Assembly (NCBI RefSeq): GCF_900114895.1
Contig: NZ_FOUO01000015.1
Span: 1-56,077 of the forward strand
Source: Ectothiorhodospira mobilis
GTDB taxonomy: Bacteria; Pseudomonadota; Gammaproteobacteria; Ectothiorhodospirales; Ectothiorhodospiraceae
Direction: 5' to 3'
DNA length: 56,077 nt
Shown here: in pieces, positions 26,297 to 34,311 of the stretch
Layout of the letters: each line of letters opens with the position of its first letter
Numbering within the stretch: position 1 is the stretch's first letter
Position numbers and translations under genes: made by a program
The notes under the pieces: generated by a model
Told to the model about the DNA's origin: nothing
Databases searched by the model: none
Seen by the model: only the letters and a program-made list of their open reading frames with translations

Positions 26297-26899
26297 ATGA
26301 GCGAACCCCACGCCCCGCAAGATGTCCGTCCCCTGCGCTTCTATTACCGGGTGGCCCTCAAGGTCCTGTCCCTGGCGGGGGTGGGGGCCCTGGTCCTGGT
26401 GATGCTCAGCGGCCTGCTGGGGAGCTGGTTCGGCGCCGACGAGGCCGGGGACGCGCCCGGACTCACCGTGGAGCTGGCGGATCTCTCCCCCGGCGGGATC
26501 CGCAAGGTGGCCTGGGACGGCCGGCCCGTGTGGATCCTGCGCCGCACCCCGGCCATGGAGGCGGCGGATGCCCGCACCGCGGACCGGCTCTATGATCCGG
26601 CCTCGCGCCTGAGCCGTCAGCCGGCCGCTTATCGCAATGCCCACCGCTCCGCTGCCCCCGAGTGGTTCGTCTTCATCGCCCTGGGCACGGATCTCAATTG
26701 CCCCCTGGAATATGTGCCACCCCAGGGCGAAGGGGAGGGGGATGCCTGGGGCGGGGGGTTCGTGGACCGGTGCCGGGGTTCACGCTATGACTTCGCCGGA
26801 CGGGTGCTCAAGGATCAGCCGGCGCGCCGCAACCTGGAGGTGCCCCCCTACCGACTCGTCTCCGACACGCGGCTGGTGCTGGGGGAGGCCCCCAGGTAG
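26297..26899 (+). CDS. Membrane-anchored Rieske-fold protein lacking its iron-sulfur ligands
   Basis: The 200-residue protein has one N-terminal membrane helix (about 22-44) and a soluble domain resembling the bc1 Rieske protein, most clearly RGSRYDFAGRVLKDQPARRNLEVPPY. In a working Rieske protein CTHLGC and CPCHGS supply two Cys and two His ligands plus two disulfide Cys. Here the aligned stretches read GTDLNC (130-135) and DRCRGS (157-162): all four ligands are gone (to G, D, D, R), while both disulfide cysteines (C135, C159) remain. It should not bind a [2Fe-2S] cluster. It lies on its own, away from petB/petC, and its 3' end overlaps rsmJ by 52 bp. Role unknown. Confidence 0.75.
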   Translation: MSEPHAPQDVRPLRFYYRVALKVLSLAGVGALVLVMLSGLLGSWFGADEAGDAPGLTVELADLSPGGIRKVAWDGRPVWILRRTPAMEAADARTADRLYDPASRLSRQPAAYRNAHRSAAPEWFVFIALGTDLNCPLEYVPPQGEGEGDAWGGGFVDRCRGSRYDFAGRVLKDQPARRNLEVPPYRLVSDTRLVLGEAPR

Positions 26900-27621
26900 A
26901 CGTCGAAGCGGGTGCTGGCCCCGGGGACGGAGAAGTCGGGGGGCTGGTCCGCCAGGGGCCGGGCCCGGGCCGGGCGTTTCACCACCACCCGCTCCCGCGC
27001 CGCCGCCCGGGCGGCCTGCAGCAGATGGTCGGCGTCGGGGTCGTCCCCCACCAGGGCGCGGAAGATGCGCATCTCCTTTTTCACCAGGGCCTGCTTGTCC
27101 CGGTGGGGATACATGGGGTCCAGGTACACCACCTCGGCGGTGTGGGCCGCCAGCCCGGACAGGGCATCCATCCGTTGCAGGGTCATGCGCGCCGCCACCT
27201 CGGGCAGTTGCAACGCCGCCCGGCGCAGGCCGTCCTGCAGCAGGGCGGCGATCACCCCATGGCGCTCCAGCAGGGTTACCCGGCAGCCCAGGGCGGCCAG
27301 GATGAAGGCATCCCGCCCCAGCCCCGCCGTGGCATCCACCACCTGGGGGCGGTGTCCCCCCTTGAGCCCCGCGGCGCGGGCCAGGGGTTCCCGCCGGGGG
27401 CTGGCGCGGGGGCCGCGATAGCCCAGCCGGCCGCCGGTGAAATCCACGTACACGGGACCCGGCGCCCCGGGGCCCGCCTGGCGCAGTTCCAGGCGCTCCT
27501 GGGTGCAGGCCAGATACAGCCCCTCCTGCGGCGGGGCGGGGACCAGGGTCAGTCCCAGATCATCGGCCAGGCGCCGCGCCTCGGCCCCGCGGGCCGGCGC
27601 CTCGCACATCAGGTATTCCAT
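26848..27621 (-). CDS. rsmJ: 16S rRNA (guanine-1516-N2)-methyltransferase
   Basis: RsmJ methylates G1516 of 16S rRNA with S-adenosylmethionine. The 257-residue length fits. The SAM-binding motif VVDATAGLGRDAFILAALG and the catalytic-type LDPMYPHRDKQALVKKEMR are diagnostic for the YhiQ/RsmJ family. The C-terminal codons overlap the convergent Rieske-like gene by 52 bp. It heads toward no other gene on its strand; slyX lies 10 bp upstream of its start, so the two may share a transcript. Confidence 0.97.
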   Translation of the reverse strand: MEYLMCEAPARGAEARRLADDLGLTLVPAPPQEGLYLACTQERLELRQAGPGAPGPVYVDFTGGRLGYRGPRASPRREPLARAAGLKGGHRPQVVDATAGLGRDAFILAALGCRVTLLERHGVIAALLQDGLRRAALQLPEVAARMTLQRMDALSGLAAHTAEVVYLDPMYPHRDKQALVKKEMRIFRALVGDDPDADHLLQAARAAARERVVVKRPARARPLADQPPDFSVPGASTRFDVYLGASPSTSRVSETSR

Positions 27622-27631
27622 GGCCGGCCCT

Positions 27632-27850
27632 TCAGTAGTGGGGCGGTGGTGGTTCGGGGGACGGGTCCTGGGGCAGGCCCGTGGCCATGACCTCCGCCAG
27701 GCGCTGGCGCAGGGTCTCCATCTGGGTGCGCAGGGATTCCAGCTCCCGTTGCTGGCGGTTCACCGTGTCGTTCAGGGCCTGGATGTGGTCCTCCTGGTGG
27801 GCCAGGCGGAATTCCAGTTCGCAGAGGCGTTCTTCAGGGGTCGGGGACAT
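27632..27850 (-). CDS. slyX: SlyX protein
   Basis: SlyX is a short coiled-coil protein of unknown function, widespread in gammaproteobacteria. The 72 residues start with RLCELEFRLAHQEDHIQALND, a classic SlyX coiled coil, and end with a Pro-rich tail closing PPPPHY, which is the conserved ending of the family. It sits 5 bp after the hydroxyacid dehydrogenase stop and 10 bp before rsmJ, so it is probably in a three-gene run on the minus strand. Confidence 0.95.
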   Translation of the reverse strand: MSPTPEERLCELEFRLAHQEDHIQALNDTVNRQQRELESLRTQMETLRQRLAEVMATGLPQDPSPEPPPPHY

Positions 27851-27855
27851 GGTCT

Positions 27856-28824
27856 TCAGGGGTTCACCAGGTTGCGGGGTTGGCCCTCCCGGAAGGCGCG
27901 GATGTTGTCCGCCAGCCCGGCCACCATGCGCTGGCGCGATTCCAGCGCCGCCCAGGCCACGTGGGGGGTGACGATGAGGTTGGGGATATCCCCCGCCAGC
28001 AGGGGATGATCCGCCGGCGGGGGTTCCGGTTCCAGCACGTCGATACCGGCACCACCGATGACCCCCTGGCGCAGGGCATCCGCCAGGGCGGCGGCGTCCA
28101 CGATGCCACCCCGGGCGGTGTTGATGAGCAGGGCATCCGACTTCATGGCCGCCAGGCGCCGGGCGTCCATGAGGGCTTGGGTCTGGGGGGTGAGGGGGCA
28201 GTGCAGGCTCACCACGTCGCTGCTGGCCAGCAGGGTGTCCAGGGGGACCCGCTGCGGATCCGGCGGTCCCCCGGCCAGGCTCTGGGCTACCGCCACCTCC
28301 ATGCCGAAGGCCCGGGCGGCCCGGGTCGTGGCCCGGCCCAGCACGCCGTGGCCGATGATCCCCAGGCGCCGGCCGGACAGTTCACGCACGGGGTGATCCA
28401 GCAGGCAGAACTGGCGGCTGCGGGACCAGGCCCCGGCACGCACGTCGGCATCGTAGCGGGGCAACTGCACCGTCAGGGCCAGGATCAGGGTGAAGACGTG
28501 CTGCACCACCGAGGCGGTGGCGTAGTCGCGCACATTGCACACCGGAATGCCCAGTTGCCGGGCGGCTACCAGGTCCACGTTGTTGGTGCCCGTAGCGGCC
28601 ACGCAGATCAGTTGCAGGTCCGGGGCCGCGGTTAGGGTCTCGGCATCCAGCACCACCTTGTTGGTCACCACCACCTGCGCGCCGCACAGGCGCTCGGCCA
28701 CGCGCTCCGGCGGGGTATGGGCATGGAAGGTCCATTCCCCCAGGGCGTCCTGCAGCGGCCCCAGATCCAGGTCGCCGCGGTCCAGGGTCTCCAGATCCAG
28801 GAAGACGCCGCGTTCAAGCTGCAT
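27856..28824 (-). CDS. D-2-hydroxyacid dehydrogenase, glycerate dehydrogenase-like
   Basis: This 322-residue NAD(P)-dependent enzyme probably reduces hydroxypyruvate or glyoxylate. The nucleotide-binding motif is GIIGHGVLGRATTRAARAF, and the catalytic residues of the family are seen as Arg in INTARGGIVD, Glu in VLEPEPPP and His in TPHVAWA. The N-terminal catalytic half contains VVTNKVVLD and ATGTNNVD, typical of the HprA branch. It may serve the photorespiratory or serine-glycine route of an autotroph. It is followed by slyX after 5 bp. Confidence 0.9.
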   Translation of the reverse strand: MQLERGVFLDLETLDRGDLDLGPLQDALGEWTFHAHTPPERVAERLCGAQVVVTNKVVLDAETLTAAPDLQLICVAATGTNNVDLVAARQLGIPVCNVRDYATASVVQHVFTLILALTVQLPRYDADVRAGAWSRSRQFCLLDHPVRELSGRRLGIIGHGVLGRATTRAARAFGMEVAVAQSLAGGPPDPQRVPLDTLLASSDVVSLHCPLTPQTQALMDARRLAAMKSDALLINTARGGIVDAAALADALRQGVIGGAGIDVLEPEPPPADHPLLAGDIPNLIVTPHVAWAALESRQRMVAGLADNIRAFREGQPRNLVNP

Positions 28825-28853
28825 GGAAGGTCCTTGTAAGGGGAAGTGAGAAA

Positions 28854-28879
28854 CCGGGCCCCGGCCTGCCGGGGCCCGG
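28854..28879 (-). terminator. Strong hairpin after the YccA-type gene
   Basis: CCGGGCCCCGG, loop CCTG, CCGGGGCCCGG is a perfect 11-bp stem just downstream of the yccA-like stop codon at 28895. On the minus strand it is followed by TTTCTCACTT, a weak T-rich tail, so it is a plausible rho-independent terminator or 3' stabiliser ahead of the dehydrogenase gene. Confidence 0.6.
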
Positions 28880-28894
28880 CGGAGGCGGTGGCTT

Positions 28895-29572
28895 TTAGTT
28901 GTCGCCGCTGAGCAGGGCGAAGAGGTTCATCAGGTGCATGAAGAGCACGTAGATGTTGGCGAACAGGGAGACGGTCATCACCACGTAGTTGGTCTCGCCG
29001 TCATGCACCATGCGGCTGGTGTCCCAGAGGATGGCTGCGGAGATGAGCAGCACCACGGCCGAGGAGATGGCCAGGGACAGGGCCGGCAGGGCCAGGAAGA
29101 GATTGGCGATGATGGCCGCCAGGGCCACGAGCAGGCCCACGAACACGAAGCCGCCCAGGAAGCTGAAGTCCTTTCGGGTCACCAGGGCGTAGGCGGACAG
29201 GCCCACGAACACCACCGCCGTGGAGGCCAGGGCGCCGCCGACGATGGCCGGGCCGTTGGGCAGGCTCAGGTAGAGGCCGACGATGGGGCCGAGGATGTAG
29301 CCCATGATGCCGGTGAAGGCGAAGGTGAGCGGCAGGGCCCAGACGCTATTGCGCAGGGCCTGGATGCCGAAGGGCATGCCGATGAATACCGCCAGCATCA
29401 CCAGCCAGTGCACCGGCTGGGCCCCCACGGCCAGGGCGACGAAGGCCATGGCGGCACTGAAGGCCAGGGTCATGGACAGCAGCAGGTAGGTGTTGCGGAT
29501 GACCTTGTTGGTGGCCAGGACGCCGGTCCCGGCCTGGGGGGTGGCCACGCTGCGCACGCGTTCGGTCGCCAT
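28895..29572 (-). CDS. Bax inhibitor-1/YccA family membrane protein
   Basis: The 225-residue protein has seven likely membrane helices and the family signature near the end (AAILWDTSRMVHDGETNYVVMTVSLFANIYVLFMHLM, with the conserved Asp and the Asn-Tyr). E. coli YccA modulates the FtsH protease, and others of the family are calcium leak channels. The N-terminus MATERVRSVATPQAGTGVL is soluble. It starts about 200 bp from the divergent tRNA-Ser gene. Confidence 0.93.
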   Translation of the reverse strand: MATERVRSVATPQAGTGVLATNKVIRNTYLLLSMTLAFSAAMAFVALAVGAQPVHWLVMLAVFIGMPFGIQALRNSVWALPLTFAFTGIMGYILGPIVGLYLSLPNGPAIVGGALASTAVVFVGLSAYALVTRKDFSFLGGFVFVGLLVALAAIIANLFLALPALSLAISSAVVLLISAAILWDTSRMVHDGETNYVVMTVSLFANIYVLFMHLMNLFALLSGDN

Positions 29573-29712
29573 GTGGGGATTCCTCCGGTGGTTGCATGAG
29601 ACGTCGTCAGCGCCCTCGGGGCGCCGTTGGGGGCCTGGTGCCCCCGTGCCGGGGCTAAGGTACTCGAATCATTGCGTCCGGGCAAAGACCGCCCCGGCCG
29701 CCGGCCCCGAGG

Positions 29713-29742
29713 TTGTGGGGGCGCAGGCGCCCCCGGTAGACT
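29713..29742 (+). promoter_or_regulatory. Candidate promoter of the tRNA-Ser gene
   Basis: TTGTGG (29713-29718), an 18-bp spacer and TAGACT (29737-29742) form a moderate sigma70-like promoter. A start about seven bases further on would leave a short 5' leader before the mature tRNA at 29773. Prediction by eye. Confidence 0.35.
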
Positions 29743-29772
29743 ATGAGACCCCAAGCAGGACCCTGCGTTCAC

Positions 29773-29860
29773 GGAAGGGTGGCAGAGCGGTTGAATGCAC
29801 CGGTCTTGAAAACCGGCGATGGGCGACCATCCGTGGGTTCGAATCCCACCCCTTCCGCCA
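29773..29860 (+). tRNA. serT: tRNA-Ser (anticodon UGA)
   Basis: The 88-nt gene has a 7-bp acceptor stem (GGAAGGG paired with CCCTTCC), discriminator G and an encoded CCA (29858-29860). The anticodon arm CCGGT-CTTGAAA-ACCGG gives anticodon TGA, reading UCA and other UCN codons. A long variable arm (class II, as in Ser and Leu tRNAs) follows, and the T arm shows GTGGG-TTCGAAT-CCCAC. The class II shape, the anticodon and G discriminator together indicate serine. Confidence 0.97.
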
Positions 29861-30088
29861 TCTCGCAACAATCCAGCATCTGAAGCGGCCGCCTGGCTGC
29901 AGAGGCTCCCGGTTTCCTGGAATGCCCTCGGAGGCGCCTTTGCGCCCATCGGAGTGATCTTTCTCGTATATCCTCCCTGGTGTCGATGGCGGTGACCGCA
30001 ACACCATGATGTCCTGCGGATCCCGTGGCCATGCGTGGTTCGGGGCCGTTTGGGGCATCTCCATGTCTGCACGGAGGAAGCTTCTTTC

Positions 30089-31657
30089 ATGAAAATCAAG
30101 AATTGGACGTATGAACGCAACGGGAACAAGATCCTGGATCTGAACCCGGTGGTGTTCGTGGCCTCGGCGGTGATCATCCTGGGTTTCGTGGCGGCCAGCT
30201 TCATCTGGCTGGATGTGATGGCCGAGGCCTTCAATGCCACCCAGGCCTGGATCGCCAACACCACCGGCTGGTTCTTCGTGCTGGCCATCAACCTGATCCT
30301 GTTCTACGTGATCTATCTGGGCCTCTCCCGCTACGGCCGATTGCGGCTCGGGGGCGAGGACGCGCGGCCGGACTTTTCCCTGTTGGGCTGGTTCTCCATG
30401 CTCTTTTCCGCCGGCATGGGGATCGGGCTGCTGTTCTATGCCGTGGCCGAGCCCATGTATCACCTGCTGACGCCGCCCCATGGGGCCGAGCCCGGTTCGC
30501 TCATGGCCTACAAGGACGCCATGCGCACCACCTTTCTGCACTGGGGGCTGCACCCCTGGGGGGTCTATGCCCTGGTGGGGATTGCCCTGGCCTTCTTCGC
30601 CTTCAACCTGAAGCAGCCGCTGTCCATCCGGTCCATCTTCTATCCGGTGCTGGGGGATCGCATCTACGGGCCCTTGGGGCATTTCATCGATATCATCGCC
30701 ACGGTGGCGACCTTGTTCGGTGTGGCCACGTCCCTGGGGCTTGGGGTGAGCCAAGTGAACGGGGGGCTGAACCACCTCTTTGGCATCCCCGAGAACGCCC
30801 TGATCCAGGTGGTGCTCATCGCCCTGATCACCGCCATGGCCACGGCCTCGGTGGTGGCGGGGCTGAACCACGGCATCCGCCGGCTCTCGGAGATCAACAT
30901 GATCGGCGCGGCCCTGCTGCTGACCATGGTCCTGCTGGTGGGGCCGACCCTGTTCATCCTCAATGGTTTCGTGGAGAACGTGGGGCTGTATCTCAACGAC
31001 TTCTTCTACCTGGCCTTCTGGAACGAGACCTACTCGGCCGGGGACTGGCAGAACGCCTGGACGGTGTTCTACTGGGGCTGGTGGATCGCCTGGTCCCCCT
31101 TCGTGGGCATGTTCATCGCCCGCGTCTCCCGCGGCCGCACCATCCGCCAGTTCGTGGCGGGGGTGCTGCTGGTGCCCACCCTGGCCACCTTCGTGTGGCT
31201 CTCCATCTTCGGGGACGCCGCCATGTACTTCGAGCTGTTCAAGGACGGCGGCATCGCCCAAGCGGTGCAGGAGAACCTGACCACCTCGTTGTTCGTGTTC
31301 CTGGAGACGCTGCCGGCCACCACGTTTACCGGCGGCATCGTCACGCTGCTGGCCACCGTCTCCGGTATCCTGGCCACCCTCATCATCGTCACCTTCTTCG
31401 TCACCTCGTCCGACTCCGGGTCCCTGGTGATCGACATGATCACCGCCGGGGGCAAGGCGGATCCGCCGGTGGCCCAGCGGGTGTTCTGGGCGGTGACCGA
31501 AGGGGTGGTGGCTGCGGCCCTGCTGGTGGCCGGCGGGCTCTCGGCCCTGCAGACCGCGGCCATCGCCACGGGTCTGCCCTTCGCCATCCTGCTGGTCTTC
31601 CTGGTCTGGAGCCTGCATCGGGGGCTGTCCCGCCACTACGCCAACGGCAAGGTCTGA
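30089..31657 (+). CDS. BCCT-family osmolyte transporter (betaine/carnitine/choline/ectoine type)
   Basis: The ATG at 30089 has CGGAGGA before it and gives 522 residues with about 12 membrane helices. The family signature is clear: FYWGWWIAWSPFVGMFIARVSRGRTIRQF, and FSAGMGIGLLFYAVAEPMYH earlier. BCCT carriers import quaternary ammonium solutes such as glycine betaine with Na+ or H+, mainly to balance external salt. There is no long charged N- or C-terminal osmosensor tail like that of BetP. The exact substrate cannot be told from sequence. This fits a halophilic or alkaliphilic host. Confidence 0.94.
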   Translation: MKIKNWTYERNGNKILDLNPVVFVASAVIILGFVAASFIWLDVMAEAFNATQAWIANTTGWFFVLAINLILFYVIYLGLSRYGRLRLGGEDARPDFSLLGWFSMLFSAGMGIGLLFYAVAEPMYHLLTPPHGAEPGSLMAYKDAMRTTFLHWGLHPWGVYALVGIALAFFAFNLKQPLSIRSIFYPVLGDRIYGPLGHFIDIIATVATLFGVATSLGLGVSQVNGGLNHLFGIPENALIQVVLIALITAMATASVVAGLNHGIRRLSEINMIGAALLLTMVLLVGPTLFILNGFVENVGLYLNDFFYLAFWNETYSAGDWQNAWTVFYWGWWIAWSPFVGMFIARVSRGRTIRQFVAGVLLVPTLATFVWLSIFGDAAMYFELFKDGGIAQAVQENLTTSLFVFLETLPATTFTGGIVTLLATVSGILATLIIVTFFVTSSDSGSLVIDMITAGGKADPPVAQRVFWAVTEGVVAAALLVAGGLSALQTAAIATGLPFAILLVFLVWSLHRGLSRHYANGKV

Positions 31658-31666
31658 TCCGCCCCC

Positions 31667-31719
31667 GGCCCGGCACCTCTGGGTGCCGGGCCCGATCCCC
31701 GGCGGCGCCTGGCCGCCGG
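31667..31719 (+). terminator. Tandem hairpins after the BCCT gene
   Basis: Two perfect GC-rich hairpins follow the stop codon: GGCCCGGCACC/GGTGCCGGGCC (31667-31692) and CCGGCGGC/GCCGCCGG (31699-31719). The second is followed by TCTCCTC but no true T run, so termination strength is uncertain. Confidence 0.5.
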
Positions 31720-31858
31720 TCTCCTCACTGGCCTCCCCCTCCCACCGCCCATATCCGGTGTTCATCCCCGGGATTCACCGTCCTGTCATGGACAGGCGTT
31801 AGGTTTCCGGTCTTCGTATCCAGCGGCCCGCCCGCATCGCCTTCCAGGACCGGATGCC

Positions 31859-34201
31859 ATGAAGATCCTCACACGCCTCACGATCGGCGCCACCGTGCTC
31901 GCCGGACTGGCCGTGCTCCTCTCGGCCGGGGTCACCGGCCTGCTTGCGCAGCGGGGGGCCTCCCAGGTGATCGAGCACGGCATCCAGCAGCAGTTCGGTG
32001 CCGTGGCCAGCGGGCGCCGGGCCCGGCTGGAGGATGAGATGGCCGATATGCGCCATCTGCTGGAGACCCTGGCCCACGGCCGCATGGTCCAGGACGCCGT
32101 ATGGGGCTTCAAGGAGCCCTATGTCTCCTATCGCTACGAGGTGGCGTCCGAACCCACGCAGACCCTGCGCGGGCAGATGGCGTCCTGGTACCGGGAGACC
32201 TACGCCCCCCTGTACCAGGAGCGGACCCACGGCGAGGATCTGGATCCACGCCCCTGGGTGGAGGCCATGTCCCATGAGGCCCTGTTGCTGCAGCGCTACT
32301 ACATGGCCGACAACCCTCATCCCCCAGCGCAACTGGAGGCCCTGGTGGACCGGGGGGATGCCACCATCTATGGGCAGCAGCACCGCCGCTATCACGCCAG
32401 CTTCCGGGATACGGCACAGCGCTGGGGATTCAATGACCTCATGCTGGTGGATGCCGCATCCCAGGCGGTGATCTACACCGTGGACAAGGGGCCGGTGTTC
32501 GGCACCTCCCTGCGCAACGGTCCCTTCGCCGATACCCATCTGGGGCGCCTGGTGGCCAGCATGGCCGAGGACCGGGAGACGGACCGTTTCCGCATGAGCG
32601 GCTTCCAGGCCTTCCCGGGGCGCTTTGGCCGGCAGGTGGTGTTCATGGCCGTGCCGGTGTTCCATGCCGCCTATAGCCCGGACCGGGCCGTGGGGATCCT
32701 GATCGCGGAGATCCCGGCGAGTCGTTTCACCGAGCTCATGACCGATGGCGGTGCCTGGCGCCAGGCCGGGCTTGGGGAGACCGGAGAGGCCTATCTCGTG
32801 GACGGGGAGGGCCGCATGGTGACCGAACCCCGGCCCATGCTGGAGCAGGGGGAGGCGTTCCTGCAGAAGATGCGGGCAGCGGGACGCGGCGGTCTCTGGC
32901 TGGCCTCGGCGCAGCGTCTGGGCAGGGTGAGCGGTCACTTGCATCTGGACAATGCCGCCGTGCGCGCGGCCTTGTCCGGGGACTCCGGCATGGGCATCGG
33001 GGAGGACTACCTGGGGCGCACGATGTACATGGCCTGGGCCCCGGTAGAGCTGGGGGATCACCGCCTGGCCCTCATCACACAGCAGGACCCGGAGGAGATC
33101 CGGGCGCCCCTGGAGCGCATGCGCCGGGACGTGGCCCTGGGGGCCCTGCTGGCGGTGGCGCTGCTCTCCCTGGCGGCGGCAGTGGCCTCCTATGGGTTTG
33201 CCCGCATGATCAGCCGTCCCCTGCAGGACCTGGCCGGGGCGATCACCGATGCGGCGGCCTCCCGCGATCTGGGCCGGCGGTTCTCCACCGGGCGGCGGGA
33301 TGAGATCGGCAGGATCGCCGAGGCCCTGGATGGTTTCTTCTCAAAACTGGAGCAGATCATCCGCGAGATGGTGCGTCTTTCCGGGCGCGCCGCGGAGGCG
33401 GCGGACAGCAATGCCGGTACCGCCCGGAGTTGTCTCGATTCGGTTCACGGCCAGCACGAGGCCCTGGACGTCATCAACCGCGAGGCCGACGCCCTGGAGA
33501 CCGCCACCCGGCGCATCGTGGAACGCATGGACCGGGCCTCGGCATCGGCCCAAAGTGCCTCGGAGCGCGCCGCCGATGGCCGCCGCCAGGTGGATGACGT
33601 GGCCCGTCTCATGGACCGCCTGGCACAGCAGGTGCGCGAATCCGGGAGCCACCTGCATGGGCTGCAGAAGGCGGTGGGGGATATCGATTCCGTCCTGGGC
33701 ACCATCCAGAAGGTGGCGGACCAGACCAACCTCCTGGCCCTGAACGCCGCCATCGAGGCGGCCCGGGCCGGCCCCCAGGGACGGGGCTTTGCCGTTGTGG
33801 CCGAGCAGGTGCGGTCCCTGGCGGGGGAAACCCACAAGGCCACGACGCGCATCCACGACATGGTGGAACGCCTCAATACCAATATGACCGAGGTGGTGGA
33901 GGCCATGGAACTGGAACGGGGCACCGCCGAACAGTGTGTCTCCCGCACCGGCGAGGCGGTGGAGGCCCTGGGGGCCATCGGCGAGGTGGTGGAGACCATC
34001 CAGGGCATCACCGGCGAGGTGGCCGGGGAGACGGAGACCCAGATGGGCAATACCGAGAGCATGCGCCACAAGCTGGATCAGTTGGTGGAGGAGGCCAACC
34101 AGACCGAGCAGGCCATGCGGCGGCTGGCCGGGGCCGCCGATGAGCAGAAGGATATGGCCGCCGAGCTGGCACGGCACACGGGCCAGTTCCGGGTGCAGTA
34201 A
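31859..34201 (+). CDS. Methyl-accepting chemotaxis protein with a large periplasmic sensor
   Basis: The 780-residue receptor has a membrane helix at about 8-30, a periplasmic ligand domain of nearly 400 residues (size and motifs such as [14 protein letters not shown] suggest a double-Cache type), a second helix near 423-445, a HAMP domain ([24 protein letters not shown]) and a cytoplasmic signalling rod with the tip motif [35 protein letters not shown]. The tip binds CheA and CheW. The ligand is unknown. No che genes are adjacent. It has its own 200-bp upstream region. Confidence 0.92.
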   Translation: MKILTRLTIGATVLAGLAVLLSAGVTGLLAQRGASQVIEHGIQQQFGAVASGRRARLEDEMADMRHLLETLAHGRMVQDAVWGFKEPYVSYRYEVASEPTQTLRGQMASWYRETYAPLYQERTHGEDLDPRPWVEAMSHEALLLQRYYMADNPHPPAQLEALVDRGDATIYGQQHRRYHASFRDTAQRWGFNDLMLVDAASQAVIYTVDKGPVFGTSLRNGPFADTHLGRLVASMAEDRETDRFRMSGFQAFPGRFGRQVVFMAVPVFHAAYSPDRAVGILIAEIPASRFTELMTDGGAWRQAGLGETGEAYLVDGEGRMVTEPRPMLEQGEAFLQKMRAAGRGGLWLASAQRLGRVSGHLHLDNAAVRAALSGDSGMGIGEDYLGRTMYMAWAPVELGDHRLALITQQDPEEIRAPLERMRRDVALGALLAVALLSLAAAVASYGFARMISRPLQDLAGAITDAAASRDLGRRFSTGRRDEIGRIAEALDGFFSKLEQIIREMVRLSGRAAEAADSNAGTARSCLDSVHGQHEALDVINREADALETATRRIVERMDRASASAQSASERAADGRRQVDDVARLMDRLAQQVRESGSHLHGLQKAVGDIDSVLGTIQKVADQTNLLALNAAIEAARAGPQGRGFAVVAEQVRSLAGETHKATTRIHDMVERLNTNMTEVVEAMELERGTAEQCVSRTGEAVEALGAIGEVVETIQGITGEVAGETETQMGNTESMRHKLDQLVEEANQTEQAMRRLAGAADEQKDMAAELARHTGQFRVQ

Positions 34202-34272
34202 TGCACGCCCCCGGTCTCTGGGATGCGGGATAACCGGGCCCGGGAATCAAGGCTTTCCATGCCTTCGGGGGC

Positions 34273-34281
34273 TGATACACT
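34273..34281 (+). promoter_or_regulatory. Extended -10-like box upstream of the FapA-type gene
   Basis: TGATACACT (TG at 34273-34274, TACACT at 34276-34281) matches the extended -10 pattern and lies 30 bp before the ATG at 34312. The -35 region is poor. Prediction by eye. Confidence 0.35.
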
Positions 34282-34311
34282 GAGGCGGCCCCCAATGCAA
34301 GAAGAGCCGCC

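Noticed and set aside
28854-28879. A riboswitch upstream of the hydroxyacid dehydrogenase gene
   Set aside because: Only a single perfect hairpin is present, with no second conserved element. A terminator for the preceding gene is simpler.
29741-31765. A 674-codon minus-strand frame covering the tRNA and the BCCT gene
   Set aside because: It runs antisense through a tRNA gene and a well-supported transporter; composition is typical of a shadow frame.
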